From Astrothelium macrocarpum (lineage: Eukaryota; Ascomycota; Dothideomycetes; Trypetheliales; Trypetheliaceae), in the NCBI GenBank assembly GCA_021030915.1, contig JAGEMR010000053.1, forward strand, positions 124,001 to 188,000: 64,000 bases of DNA, given 5' to 3'. Below are positions 12,227 through 24,693 of this stretch, piece by piece. Position 1 is the first letter of the stretch, and the number at the start of each line of letters is the position of its first letter. The notes under the pieces are model-generated. The model made no database searches and was not told the origin of the DNA. It saw only the letters and a program-made list of their open reading frames with translations. Position numbers and translations under genes: made by a program.

Positions 12227-13591
12227 ATGGCATTGTTGGTCGACAAGCACCGTCCGCGGTCTTTAGAAGCTCTTAGCTACCATCATGACCTCTCCGATCG
12301 CCTCAAAGCCCTTGTAAGTTCCCGGTTCATGCGGTTTATATCTCATCATACATTGTTTCTCCAAAAAAGCCAACCACATTTATTGACCGATTGCTTCCCC
12401 AACAGGCCGAAAGTGGTGATTTTCCCCACCTCCTTATCTATGGGCCCTCTGGCGCCGGCAAAAAAACACGCATCCTCTGCCTCTTAAAAACACTCTTCGG
12501 CCCTGGTGCCGAGAAGATCAAAATAGACTCACGCGTCTTCCAAACCACGTCAAACCGCAAACTCGAATTCAACATTGTCTCTTCCGTATACCACCTCGAG
12601 ATCACGCCTTCAGATGTCGGCAACTACGATCGCGTTGTTGTGCAGGAGCTGCTCAAGGAAGTCGCACAGACGCAGCAGGTTGATCTTGGCGCGAAGCAGC
12701 GATTCAAGGTAGTGGTGGTGAATGAAGCTGATGGGCTAACGCGAGATGCGCAGAGTGCGCTGAGGAGGACGATGGAAAAGTATAGTCCGAATTTGAGGTT
12801 GATTCTGGTGGCGAACACAACAGGAGGAATTATTGCGCCCATAAGGAGTCGAACATTGTTGGTGAGGGTAGCGGCTCCGACGGAGGAGAATATTGAGAAC
12901 GTCTTGACGAAGGTGGGGCAAAAGGAGCGTTGGAGGGTCGTGGAGGGTTTGAACAAAAGAATTGCTAGGGAGAGTGGGAGGAATTTGAGGAGAGCATTGC
13001 TGATGTTTGAGGCAGTTTATGCACAAAAGTATGCATCGATTTACCTTAAAATAGGGAAAGGAGAACAGTCTAACAAGCGAATAGTGAAAGCGACAAGATT
13101 TCGGAAAAGACGCCAATACCGCCACCAGACTGGGAGGCTCTGATCGAGCAGATTGCAAGAGAGATCGTGGAGGAGCATACACCAGCGAGGATATTGCAAG
13201 TCAGGGCAAAGCTCTATGATCTGCTGACGCACTGCATACCACCAACAACCATCATTCGAGTAAGTCAGTGATGGTGGGATATTGGGATGTGCTAATTGAT
13301 CGAAACAGACTTTGACTTTCAAGCTCATACCTAAAATTGACGATCCATTGAAACCTGAAGTGGTCAAATGGGGAGCTTTCTACGAGCACCGAATCAAAAT
13401 GGGAAGCGTAAGTAGCAAATATCCGCCTTATGACTTGCGCTAATGGGAGAAACCATAGAAACACATCTTCCATCTCGAAGCATTCGTTGCAAAATTTATG
13501 CGTATTTCGGAAAGGTCAGTCTATAAAACAACAGTTCGAACTAACCAAGCTAACATTTGATAGTTTCGCAATGGGCATGGACTTTGATTGA
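12227..13591 (+). CDS. RFC5: Replication factor C small subunit (yeast Rfc5 / human RFC3 type)
   Basis: Six exons: 12227-12313, 12406-13028, 13085-13259, 13309-13407, 13459-13514 and 13564-13591, giving 355 residues, close to the family's 354. MALLVDKHRPRSLEALSYH is the usual opening. The P-loop reads YGPSGAGKKTR, and the Walker B region reads VVVNEADGLTRDAQSALRRT. That motif has NEAD rather than DEAD, as in this non-hydrolysing subunit. Sensor 1 is LILVANTTGGII and an SRC-like box reads IRSRTLLVRV. The protein belongs to the nuclear clamp loader that opens PCNA at primer-template junctions. The choice of the Rfc5 paralogue rests on GPSGAGKKTR and the NEAD box. Confidence 0.95.
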
Positions 13592-13854
13592 AGTTTTCTA
13601 GTTCGTTCTATGCCACAAAGATTTACATAGCGTGGCGTTCGGCAGTTTGGTTTTTGTTGCATTTGCAGGAAGTACCTCCTAAGGTATCTTCTGAGTTGCA
13701 AAGGAGGATTTTACCCCACAATGCCCCACTACGTCAGGCACACTTAGTAGCTCGGCGCTGCCATTGTTCTATTAATTTTGAACCTTGTCAAATTTTGTTA
13801 CCAAATATTGGGAGCTATAGCATCATTGCTCGAACTCGTCAATTGACAGTCAAA

Positions 13855-14444
13855 ATGTCGGACAAACTCATGAACGTTGAGCCCGGGGGAGAATCTACGC
13901 AGTACGTTTCCCACGCCAGAACTCCATTCAAGTTCTCTCATCTCTGGACATTTGATCCATTACAATTGTCTATCAACCTTCCTACCTAATTCCCACATAT
14001 TATATCACTGACGCAGTGCCAATAAATCAGATATGAATCCATCAAGACTGTCACTCAACCGCACAACAAGTCTGGCGGCCAATTAGGCGGTACCTCTCCC
14101 ATCCATCTTCATGCCAATCTACCAAAGCCCATAATAATGAACTCGGTCTCCATGTAGATCCTTCTACCGAAGTGGATGCTACAACTGCCGCTCAAGAAGC
14201 CGCCAAAGCCGCACGGGGCGAGCAGACAGCTGAGAATATTCGATATGGACAGGCCATCTCGGAGCATGGTATGGGCGGACAAATGACGACAGGGTTGGGT
14301 GTTGCAAATACAGAGGGCGGGTATGGAGGAGTGGCAGACCAGGCTGGAAAAAGTGCAATAGGGGAAAGTCAGGGCGCGGAGCAGGGGAGGAGAGAACAGG
14401 GCTATGGTGAGGGAAATGATATGAGGACGGACGTTGGTGGTTAG
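13855..14444 (+). CDS. Small hydrophilic Gly/Gln/Ala-rich protein, stress or LEA-like
   Basis: Three exons: 13855-13901, 14031-14089 and 14158-14444, giving 130 residues. Introns begin GTACG and GTACC and end in CAG and TAG. The protein starts MSDKLMNVEPGGESTQ and contains VDATTAAQEAAKAARGEQ and a Gly-rich C-terminal half (GGYGGVADQAGKSAIGESQG). It lacks cysteines, signal peptide and membrane helices, and looks intrinsically disordered. Similar composition occurs in seed-maturation/LEA-like proteins of fungi, but no domain can be named with certainty. It lies 260 bases behind the RFC gene and is convergent with the tryptophan synthase gene. Confidence 0.62.
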
Positions 14445-14631
14445 TAGAAGGCGAGCAGCAAATCGGTGATACGCAGATGGCGTCGAGATTGCAAGAACAG
14501 GGGAACATGATTGCTTTTGCTACTTCTAAGACTATACCACCCAGGTACGTGTACTGTAAGTCAACATGTGCAAGACATCAAACTGACCATGCCGTTAGTA
14601 TCAAGCAGGATACAAGAAATTAGAGAAATAA

Positions 14632-17037
14632 TCACTTACATCTCAAATCCCAACCAATCTGCGGCCCCAACTTTGGCAACTCCTCCGCCACACTCTGCAC
14701 ATCCTTATCTCCTCTCCCACTCAAACACAACACCACATCCCTCCCCTTTCCCAACTCCTTCGCTAGCTCCACTGCACCCCACACCGCATGCGCCGTCTCA
14801 AGCGCGGGAATGATTCCCTCCGTCTCCGCCAACACCCTCAGCCCCTGCAGCGCTTGTGCATCCGTCGCCGCAATGAACCTCGCCCTCGCGCTATCCTTCC
14901 AACTACTCAACTCCGGCCCTACACCCGGATAATCCAAGCCCGCGCTCACTGAGTGCGTATCGCTAATCTGCCCATGCTTATCCTGTAACACATACGTCCT
15001 CACCCCGTGCAACACCCCCTTCGTCCCACCGCTCAACGTCGCCGAATGCCTCACCGTATCCAGACCATCCCCCCCAGCCTCGACCCCCAACATCGCCACG
15101 CCCTCGTCCTTTGCAAACGGCGAAAACATCCCCGCAGCATTGCTTCCCCCACCCACACACGCCACCACAGCGTCAGGCAACCGCCCGGTAATCTCCCTCA
15201 ACTGAGCCTTCGTCTCATCGCCAATGACGGACTGGAACGTCCGCACAATCGTCGGAAACGGATGCGGTCCAATCGCCGACCCGATGATATAATGCGTCGT
15301 CGACAGATGCACCACCCACGCACGCAACGCCTCATTCACCGCATCCCTTAGCGTGCGCGATCCCGCCTCCACCGCCACCACCTCGGCGCCCAGCAGCTTG
15401 ATCCGAAACACATTGAGCGCCTGCCGCCGCACGTCCTCGGCGCCCATATAAATCGTACACTTCATGCCGAACTTCGCACACACAGTCGCAGTCGCGACGC
15501 CGTGCTGACCCGCGCCCGTCTCGGCGATGATCGCGGTCTTGCCGAGGCGGCGCGCCAGCAGCACCTGGCCGAGGGCGTTGTTGATCTTGTGGGAGCCTGT
15601 GTGGTTGAGGTCCTCGCGCTTGAGGTAGATGTCGGCGCCACCCGCGTGCGCCGTCAGGCGCGGCGCCAGGTGCAGGCTCGACGGCCGGCCCATGTACGCG
15701 TAGTACGAGCGGAACTCCGCCCAGAACGACGGGTCCGCGAGCGCCGCGTGGAAGCCGGATTCCAGCTCCGACATGCAGTCCATGAGCGATTCGGGGATGT
15801 ATTGCCCGCCGAATTCGCCGAAGCGCGAGGGCAGGTCGGACGGCGTGGGGTGAGGGTCGTTGAGGGCTTCGATTTGGTCGGCAAGGCCGGGGCCGGACGG
15901 GGTGTCGGAGTCGGTGAGGACTTTGTCGACGTGGATGCCGTCGGTTTCTTTGGCATCGGTTACTGTCTCTGCTGTGTCTGCCTCGTGAGTTGAAGTTCTA
16001 TTCGGTACTTCATTACGCCCGGTTATGGAGCTGCAATATTCTTCAACTGCTTTGGCTTCTTGGCCGAGTTCTGTATTGGAGAGTGTGTTGATGATTTGAC
16101 TTCCGATAACCACACCTTCCGCTATTTTGCCTACACTTAGGAAGTGTTCTCTTGTACTAACGCCGAAGCCAACTGCTGCTGGGACGTTGCCAGAATATCT
16201 GTGGACTCGTTCGAGGAGATCAGGAAGAGCAGTATTTAGAGTACCTGTAGCACCCGTGACACCCATGCGAGAAACGACGTAAATGAAAGAATCTGCAATC
16301 TTGCATAGGATCTTCATCCGAGATTCTGAGGTTGCGGGAGCTATAAGTGGTACGTATGATAAGCTGCAGTAAAATTGGATTCAGTTAACTGCATCTTATC
16401 TGGACAAAAATTCAGAACCCACCCGGCTTTATTGCAAAAGTTCCTGAATCTAATTGCTTCCTCGGGGGGAAGATCGACCATAATGAAGCCATTAACACCC
16501 GCGTCCCGAGCATCTCTCAGCATTCGTTCCTCTCCGTAGCTTAACAAAGGGTTGTAGTATCCCATGAGAAGAACAGGGACCTTCAGGCCTTTTTTTCTCG
16601 CATCTTTTACCATTTGGAGACATGACTCGGTATTGACGCCATTTTTAAGTGCTTGCTAGACCAGTCAACTTTCGATTGAATACCAAGGTCATTGCCGCAC
16701 ATACAGTATTGGACTTTTGAATGGTGGGACCGTCGGCAATTGGATCAGTGAAGGGCATTCCCAGCTCTATGATATCTGGAGAAGAAGTGTTTAGCAGAGT
16801 TTGTAAGACAATTGATCAATTCTTGAAGTTACCTGCGCCTCCACGTTGCATGCCGAGCATGATGTCTGGTGTGGCATCTGCGGTGGGATATCCTGCCGTC
16901 ACGTAGGTGACCAAGGCTGACTATTCAAATAAACGTATAAGTCTAATAGCCAGTATGAGATCACGCTATGGGTGCTATACTCTTTGTTCTTTCTTGCATG
17001 TTGCAAACGTGGACTTTATGGCGGCCAGGCCCTCCAT
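14632..17037 (-). CDS. TRP5: Bifunctional tryptophan synthase (alpha-beta fusion)
   Basis: Five exons on the minus strand: 17037-16981, 16920-16833, 16775-16705, 16655-16423 and 16363-14632, giving 726 residues (yeast Trp5 has 707). The alpha part contains VTAGYPTADATPDIM, IELGMPFTDPIADGPTIQ and VLLMGYYNPLLSYG with the catalytic Glu and Asp. A linker of about 70 acidic residues joins it to the beta part. That part has FGEFGGQYIPESLM, the PLP lysine in NHTGSHKINNALGQ, GAGQHGVATATV and the phosphate loop GGGSNAAGMF. It makes tryptophan from indole-3-glycerol phosphate and serine in the cytosol. A GTAAG donor overlaps the last codons near 14,637, so a short final exon could replace the predicted ...DLRCK end. 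The beta half is strikingly GC-rich. Confidence 0.96.
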
Positions 17038-17400
17038 TGTTACCAATTGATTTCGAAGGGAACGCAGAAACAAGGATTTGAAGCCCGTACAGGATGGCAA
17101 GAGCGAAGAATAACAAGATTGGGTGGTGGAGAAGACAGGATTTGAATATCGGCACTGGGTATCATTGAGTCATTAAAGTGATTCCATGACTCTATCGATA
17201 ACAAAGACTGGACTTTTTTAATTTTATATTGCCATTCTTCACCGCCATGCCTCATCATCTTATCGGCTAAACAGCACAGTGCCACACCCGAGGGTAATTG
17301 TTAGTATGCAATCTTTCTTGTCATTCGTGTGTTAGACTGTGACTTAGCTTTGTACTAAATCTACAATTCTTTCGGCTCAGAACCATATCAGCTCGGGCTA
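17038..17400. other. Spacer up to the transposon island
   Basis: This 363-base stretch is the upstream region of the tryptophan synthase gene and ends in the TA that flanks the outer transposon. No gene was seen. Confidence 0.5.
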
Positions 17401-17459
17401 GGAGTCTCCACCACGGCGCGCACAGGCCCACGGCGCGCACACGTAATTATTTCTCACCA
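17401..17459 (+). repeat. Left terminal inverted repeat of element A
   Basis: Starts GGAGTCTCCACCACGG and contains CCACGGCGCGCACA twice (second copy preceded by an extra C). It pairs with 25225-25283. Confidence 0.92.
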
Positions 17460-18806
17460 TCACATATTCAGATATGAATAATTCTGCTAATATAAATCTA
17501 ATTAAAATAATAATTATAGAAATAAATGCGTAAAAATTTTTTAATTATAATGAGATAATAAAAAAATATGGAATTAATCATTCAATATTATCATATTATC
17601 ATAAAAAAATTTATAAATTAAAAAAAGATATATATTAAAAAAAATTAATCAATTTTTCAATATAATAAAAATTAATATTAATTTAATGAATTAATATATT
17701 TATAAATTATAAAATTTTATCTATTATTTGAATAATTCGAAATTTTATTATTAATATTAATAAAAAAAAAAATATAAAAAAATTGAATAAATTATTTTAT
17801 ATATTATTATCAATCATAATTAAAATTAGTATTTTTTATAATATTTAATTTTATTCAAAAATAAATAGATAATTATATTTAATTTTAATTATATTTTGAT
17901 AGGTATAATATAAATCATTTAAAAATATAATTTTTTTAATTAATAATATATTAAATAATTTTTAAAATTATTAAATATAATATTTTTTTCATATAGTTAA
18001 TATATATAATATGAATAAAAAAGATTTTATTATTAATTAATTTTCGAAATATTATTATATATTTAATAAATTAATATTTAAATAAAATCTTTTTCGAAAA
18101 TTAAATATAAATAATTCTCATTTATAAATTATTATTTTTATTATAATTTTTATAAATGATCGAATATTATTTTTTTCATTAATTTATAATATTCAATCCA
18201 ATTTTATATAAAATATATAATTTCAATATATAAATTCTATTATTTATTAATATAATTTTATATTTTTTTTAATAAATTGAATAAATAATGAAATTGAATT
18301 AATTTAATTCAAAAAAATATTTAATAAAAATATTAAAAATAAAATGAATAACAATTTTAGATAAAAAATATTTATATTAAATAATTATAAATTTTATTTT
18401 ATTATAAAATTTTTTAATTATTATTATAAATAACGGATTTTGATTATTATTTATTTTTTTTATTTGATTTATCAATTTTAATTATTAAATATAAATTTAT
18501 TTAGATTATTAATATAATATTATAATATTAAATTGAATGAATTTATTTAATATATATAAAATTTAATTATATTAAATAAAATTGATTTTTTTTCATTATT
18601 TTGAATAATATAATATAAAATATTTATATTTTAAAATATTATTAATAAATAATTTAAAATAAAATTTTAATTATTTAATTTATTAATTATATTTATTCAA
18701 ATCAATATTTGATATATTTAATAATATTCAAATCAATTTTTAAATTCAGATTTTTTAATTATAATTAATATAAAATATTGAAAATAAATTCATAAAAAAT
18801 TGAATA

Positions 18807-18863
18807 ACGTATAACACAAGCGAGTCGGCTACCCAAGCGAGTCGGCCACTTTTCCGCATTCTC
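18807..18863 (+). repeat. Left terminal inverted repeat of element B
   Basis: Contains a direct duplication of CAAGCGAGTCGGC followed by CACTTTTCCGCAT. It pairs with 20610-20666. Confidence 0.93.
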
Positions 18864-20609
18864 GTATAATTCTTATTCAAATCAAATTTTTTTCACATTT
18901 TATCATGATTTAAATCTGAAAAGAAAATGATTTTATTCTTACATTTCAGACATTTTAAAAGAATTCTAAATTAAATATTTATTATACGATAATTATATAT
19001 AAAATTCCTTATATAATATTTTAAAATCGATAATACGGAAAATTTTCATAATATAATATTCGATTTTATAATCAAAAATTTATTAAATTAAAAAAATAAA
19101 TATTTATATAATATAAATTTGATTTGAATTTATAATTTTTTTTTTTTCAATATTATGATATTAAAAATATAATAAATTAATTATTATATAATCATAATAT
19201 ATTATATATAAATAAAAATTGAATTTTTAATTTTATATAATAATAATCTGAATTTTGGATATATTTTAATTATAAAATCGATTATCAAAAAATTTAATAC
19301 GAAAATTCTGATAAATTTTATGAATAATTTAATCTTATATAATATATAATTAATAAATTTGATATTCAAAAAAAGAATATTTATAATTTTAATTAAATAG
19401 AATTTTTAATAAATCAAATTTTATTAAAAATAATTATTATTAATATTAAAAAATATAAAAAATTTTATATAATTTAATAAAATAATCGAAAATAAATAAT
19501 AATAATTCAAAATATGAATATATTAAATTATTTTATTTTATTATATATCATTATCATAAATAAAAATTATTTTTTATTTTAATATAAAAATAATTCATTA
19601 TTATATAATTAAATAGTTATTATATTGAATAATGATTAAATAATAAATGAATAAAATTTAGATTGAATTTAATATTTTAATTAATATATTAAAAATTATA
19701 TAATAAATATATATCATTTTTTTATTTTTAATGAATATGAAAATTATCATTTTATTGATTTTGAATTATATTATTAAAAGAATAATATTATTATATTTTA
19801 TATATTTATTTATTTATTATATAAATTATAATTATTTAATATAAATTATTTTCGTATATTGAAATATATATATGATTAAATAATTGATAATTTTATATGA
19901 ATATATATTATTCATATTTTAAAAAAGAATTTTTTTTTAATATTTTATAAAATTTTTTAAATTATTATGATAAAATCAAATATTCAAAAAGATTTTCGAA
20001 AAATAGAATTTATATTATACGATTTAAAATATATGATTTTATAATTGGATATGAAATTATATATATTTATATTTTCGGAAAATTTTTTTAAAATCCTTTT
20101 TTTATAAAAATCAAAGATATCAAATAATTCTATTAAAACGTAATTTTAAATTGAATATATCAAAAATCGATTTATATGATATTAAAATAATTTTTTATCT
20201 GAATTTTTATTTATTATTGATTAATTTTTATATAATATAATTATAATAATATATTAATTAATTCTTTTAAAAGAAACGATTGAAATATTTTATACGATAA
20301 ATCAAAAATTTAATTGATATCAGAAAATTAAAAAAATCTATTTATTAAAAAAAGAATCTTTTTTTATATAAAATGGACAGAATTTACAAATTCAGAAAGA
20401 ATTTCAGTAAATAATATAATATAAAATAGATAAAAATGATAATTATATAAGAATATCAAAAATATATAAACGGCGATATAATAATTATAACAAATCTGGA
20501 TATAATATATATATCTATATTATAATTAAAGATATATCTGAGAAAAAGAATTCTGAATAATTTAAAAAAATTTATATTATTATAATTAAATTATTTGAGT
20601 TTTTTGTAT

Positions 20610-20666
20610 GAGAATGCGGAAAAGTGGCCGACTCGCTTGGGTGGCCGACTCGCTTGTGTTATACGT
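20610..20666 (-). repeat. Right terminal inverted repeat of element B
   Basis: Reverse complement of 18807-18863 with one transition difference, followed by TA. Confidence 0.93.
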
Positions 20667-20850
20667 TATTATATTCAATTTATTATTATAAAAAAAATTG
20701 ATATATTTGAAATAATAATTTTTAAATAGAATATATAAATATATTTCTTTTAAAACGAATTTATATAAGAAAAAATAAATTATTAAAAAATAATAATATC
20801 AGAAGATTATTGAATAATAAATAATAAATAAATAATTCAAAATTGAAATA

Positions 20851-20925
20851 GGGTCTACCACGGTATTATGAACCACACCACCGCGTGGCTCACGCTGTAC
20901 ATACACTCCGCATACGATTAGCATA
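20851..20925 (+). repeat. Left terminal inverted repeat of element C
   Basis: 75 bases holding CCACCGCGTGGCTCACGC and a CTCCGCAT motif. It pairs with 24528-24602. Confidence 0.92.
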
Positions 20926-22266
20926 TAATTCATATATATTCAATCATAATAATTCAAAATTTTTCAAAAAATATGAAAATTGAAAAATAAATATAAATTA
21001 TTCGTGATATATTTTTTAAAAATTCATTTTTATCAATTCATGAAATTATATAAAAATTCAAAATTCTATATTCGATATTAAAATATAAATTAAACAACGA
21101 TTTATTATCAATAATTATTAAAAAATTATAATAATTTTTAATAAATATTAAAGAATCAATTTTAATTTATTGGATCAAATAATATATTATTATAAAAATT
21201 CCAATTATACGTTTATTATTGATTAAATTTATTGAATTTTTATAAAAAAAGCGCGTTTATTATATATCTCATCTATATCCCGTATAAATCTATTTTAAAT
21301 TTATTGGCGCCAATTGAATCAAATATTTTATTAAATGATATTTTCAAATTCGTAATATATATATTAATCAATTAAAATCTATTTATATGAATGGAATAAT
21401 TATAAAAATGATAAATCATTAATTTGACGTATTTAAAATATAATAAAAAGAATATAAATATAATATTTCAAATATTTATAATATAAATGAATCAAAATTT
21501 GATATTAATAAAAAATAATCATTTAAAATATTAATTTATTTTGATATAAAAAAGAAATAAAAGATTATAATAAATAAATAAAAATGGATTATAATGATTA
21601 AATGTATTAATATAATAGATGAGATATTTATATCTTTTTTGATTTTCAAAAATATATAATTGAATTCATATTAATTATTCGTAAAAATATTATTAGAATA
21701 TTATTTCGCAATTAATAAAAATGACTGAATATCAAATGAATTGATATTATATTAGTTAATTGAAATTTTTGATCCTTTAACACGCGAATGATATAAAAAT
21801 CATAGATATTTTTTTATCATAAATAATTACGATAATCATATTCAGATTAAATTCATCATTTATTATATAGAAAATAAAATCGATTTTATAATTATATTAT
21901 TATATTATTTATATATATTTTAATTATTTAATATGAATATATTTTTTATATTCAAATGATTTTATATAAACAAAATAATTATATTTTATAAATTCAATAT
22001 ATAACAGATATTTAAAATAAAATAAATTAAAATATTTATTCAGACGCGTAATATAATTATATTAAAAAAAAATATTTATATTAATTTTCGAAATATAAAT
22101 ATAATATTTTTAAATCGCAGACAAATTTTGAATGAATTATTTTAGATATAATTATTATTATATATAAAAATTTTTATATCATTTAATTTAAATAATTTAG
22201 ATCATTTATTATTAAAAAATTCTTTTTCAAAAATTATTATATTTATTAAATTAAATAAAAAATTTA

Positions 22267-22321
22267 ACGTGGTTTACCACTCAGCCGGTCATATCAGTCA
22301 GTCGGTCACTTTCCGCATCAG
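22267..22321 (+). repeat. Left terminal inverted repeat of element D
   Basis: Contains the paired sub-repeats AGCCGGTCA and AGTCGGTCA. It pairs with 24085-24139. Confidence 0.93.
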
Positions 22322-24084
22322 ATACCCCATCAACATTAATACATATAATAATAATTTGAAAATTTATTTATTTTTTATCGGATTCTAATTCAATATTTAT
22401 TTTTTCAATTTTATTATAAATATATATATTATATCTAATTATATCGTAATTATTATATTATCGTAAAATCATTATCATTTTTTTTAATGAATTATTATTT
22501 TTATTTTTATCAGATATATATTATTTTTTCGAATTTTTTTTAATCAGTAATTTTATAAAATTATTTATATTAAATATTTTTCCAAATTATATATATAATT
22601 TTTTGACCTTTCAATATTTTATAAATATCATATTTATATCTTTAAAAATACGTATTCATTTAATCAAAAAAATAATTAAATATATCATTATTTATATATT
22701 TTTCGTTATCTAATTTATAATTTCAATAATTAATATTAAAAAATTTTTTTGATAAATAAAAATTCATTTTTTAATGAAATTGAATTATTTAATTATTTAT
22801 TGAAAATTAAAAAAAATTTATAATTTTTATTTATAAACGATTAACAGACGATTATTTAATGATATAAATATTCTTAAATAAATATCTAATTTAAAAATCA
22901 TAAAATCTGAATTTTAAAATATAATTTTAATTCTTTTAAATTCAGATTTAATATTTAATTTTATAAAAATTTTAAAATGAATGAATTTAAATATAATAAA
23001 AAATTCAAATTTAATGATATAATTGATCATAATTTTAATCAATAAATTAATTTCATTATTATATATATATTTTAAAAATGAATATAATACGATATTCAAT
23101 AATTAAAATAAATGAAATAAATATATAGATATATTAATTAAAATAATTTTATTTTTATCATAAAATTTATTAAATTTAATTGATAAATGATTTTTATATC
23201 TATTAATAATTAATAATTAATATATATTTTTTAAATAATTTTTTATATATTTATTAAAATATTGAATTTAATTTAAATTTGTTTTATTATTGATCCATTT
23301 ATTGAAAATAGATTTAATGATTTAATTATTGAAAAATTCTGATTTTATAATCCAATTCATGAAATGATAAATATTTTGAATGATAATGAAAGACGGAATA
23401 TATCAATTTTTAATATTAATATATTCAATAATTATAATCCATTTTTAATTATCAGATTATATAAATTTGATTTTATTATATCTTTTAATATATATTATTA
23501 TTATTAATATGATTATTATATTTATTATGAAATCTATTTTATCGAAATTATAGATATTTTTTTTATATATTTCATATTTATTTATTATATTATATAATAA
23601 TTTAAATTAATCCGAAATAATTTTTGAATTTTTTTATAATATTTTTTAATAATTATATGAATAATTGAATTTGATTTTGAAATATGATTATATATCAATA
23701 AATCGTTTTATTCAATATCTATTAATTGATTTATTTTTATACGATTTCAATAAAAAATTGGCCATATTTTTTATATTAGAAAGACGTAATAAGAATCCTT
23801 TTAAATTTTAATCGAATATATATTTGATTAACGATTATTTTTTAAATTAATCCAATTTATGATATTATAATTAAATTGATACATATTATTATCGGTTATT
23901 TATTCTATCATTTAATGAATTTTATGAAATATTATAATATTTCGTAATTATATATTGATTTAATTTTTTATTTTGAAATTTTATAGATTGAATTATATTA
24001 ATAATAAGAATAATATTCTCTTTTTTAATATAAATTGATATAATCGTTAAAAAATTAGAACGTGACAAAAGTTTAAGTGGTTTT

Positions 24085-24139
24085 CTGGTGCGGAAAGTGA
24101 CCGACTGACTGATATGACCGGCTGAATGGTAAACCACGT
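24085..24139 (-). repeat. Right terminal inverted repeat of element D
   Basis: Reverse complement of 22267-22321 with two transition differences, followed by TA. Confidence 0.93.
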
Positions 24140-24527
24140 TATAAAAATTTTGAATAAAAATAATATAATTGATTTATTTATAAAATATTATATTGAATAT
24201 ATGATATATTTTTATAAATTTTAAAATATAATGATTATTATTATAATCAAATAATTGATAAATCAATCAGAATTTTTTAATAAATGAAAATATAATATTA
24301 AAAATAAAAAAATCGAATTAGAAAATATTAATATTTATATAATTACGAATATATTATAAATTATATATATATTAAAAAAAAAACCGTATATAAAATATCG
24401 TTATAAATGATCAATAAAAATTATATCAAAAAAAGAAAAATCGGAAAAAATAAATTATATATTTAATGATTTTTCAAATAATTCAGATTTAGATTTGGAA
24501 ATATGGGTGTGAAATATATGAGATTCG

Positions 24528-24602
24528 TATGCTGATCGTATGCGGAACGCATGTACAGCGTGAGCCACGCGGTGGTATGATTCATAACACCGTGGTAGAC
24601 CC
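24528..24602 (-). repeat. Right terminal inverted repeat of element C
   Basis: Reverse complement of 20851-20925 with seven transition differences, followed by TA. Confidence 0.92.
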
Positions 24603-24693
24603 TATAATTAAATAAATAAAATAAATCGAAAATATCAAAAAAAATTCAAAATATTACCTATATGAATACGGAATTAATTAAATAAAATGAAAG

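Larger units (their letters stand above)
18807..20666. mobile_element. Nested Fot1/pogo-like transposon (element B), RIP-degraded
   Basis: 1,860 bp bounded by 57-bp inverted repeats (18807-18863 with 20610-20666, one transition mismatch) and flanked by TA on both sides (18805-18806, 20667-20668). Both ends begin ACGTATAACACAAGCGAGTC. The interior is saturated with A and T, and no coding frame survives. It lies wholly inside element A, so it inserted later. Size and TA duplication fit the Fot1/pogo group; the family name is inferred. Confidence 0.85.
22267..24139. mobile_element. Innermost Fot1/pogo-like transposon (element D), RIP-degraded
   Basis: 1,873 bp bounded by 55-bp inverted repeats (22267-22321 with 24085-24139, 2 transition mismatches) and flanked by TA (22265-22266, 24140-24141). 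The ends start ACGTGGTTTACCA, so D shares the terminal ACGT and the internal CTTTCCGCA motif with element B. It sits inside C, which sits inside A. The interior is AT-saturated; the short open frames seen there are low-complexity Ile/Asn/Lys/Phe strings. Confidence 0.86.
20851..24602. mobile_element. Nested Fot1/pogo-like transposon (element C), itself interrupted by element D
   Basis: 3,752 bp bounded by 75-bp inverted repeats (20851-20925 with 24528-24602, 7 mismatches, all transitions) and flanked by TA (20849-20850, 24603-24604). The ends start GGGTCTACCACGGT. Subtracting element D and one TA leaves 1,877 bp, again Fot1 size. This makes C a single-copy element split by a later insertion. 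The interior is AT-saturated with no frame. Confidence 0.85.

Noticed and set aside
15502..15993. Long plus-strand open frame
   Set aside because: It is antisense to the GC-rich tryptophan synthase beta region, whose third-position bias opens other frames. Its Arg/Val/Ala-rich product has no family likeness.
22914..24137. Two open frames of 60-70 residues in the AT-rich island
   Set aside because: They are Ile/Asn/Lys/Phe strings expected by chance at this composition. One reads through a terminal inverted repeat.
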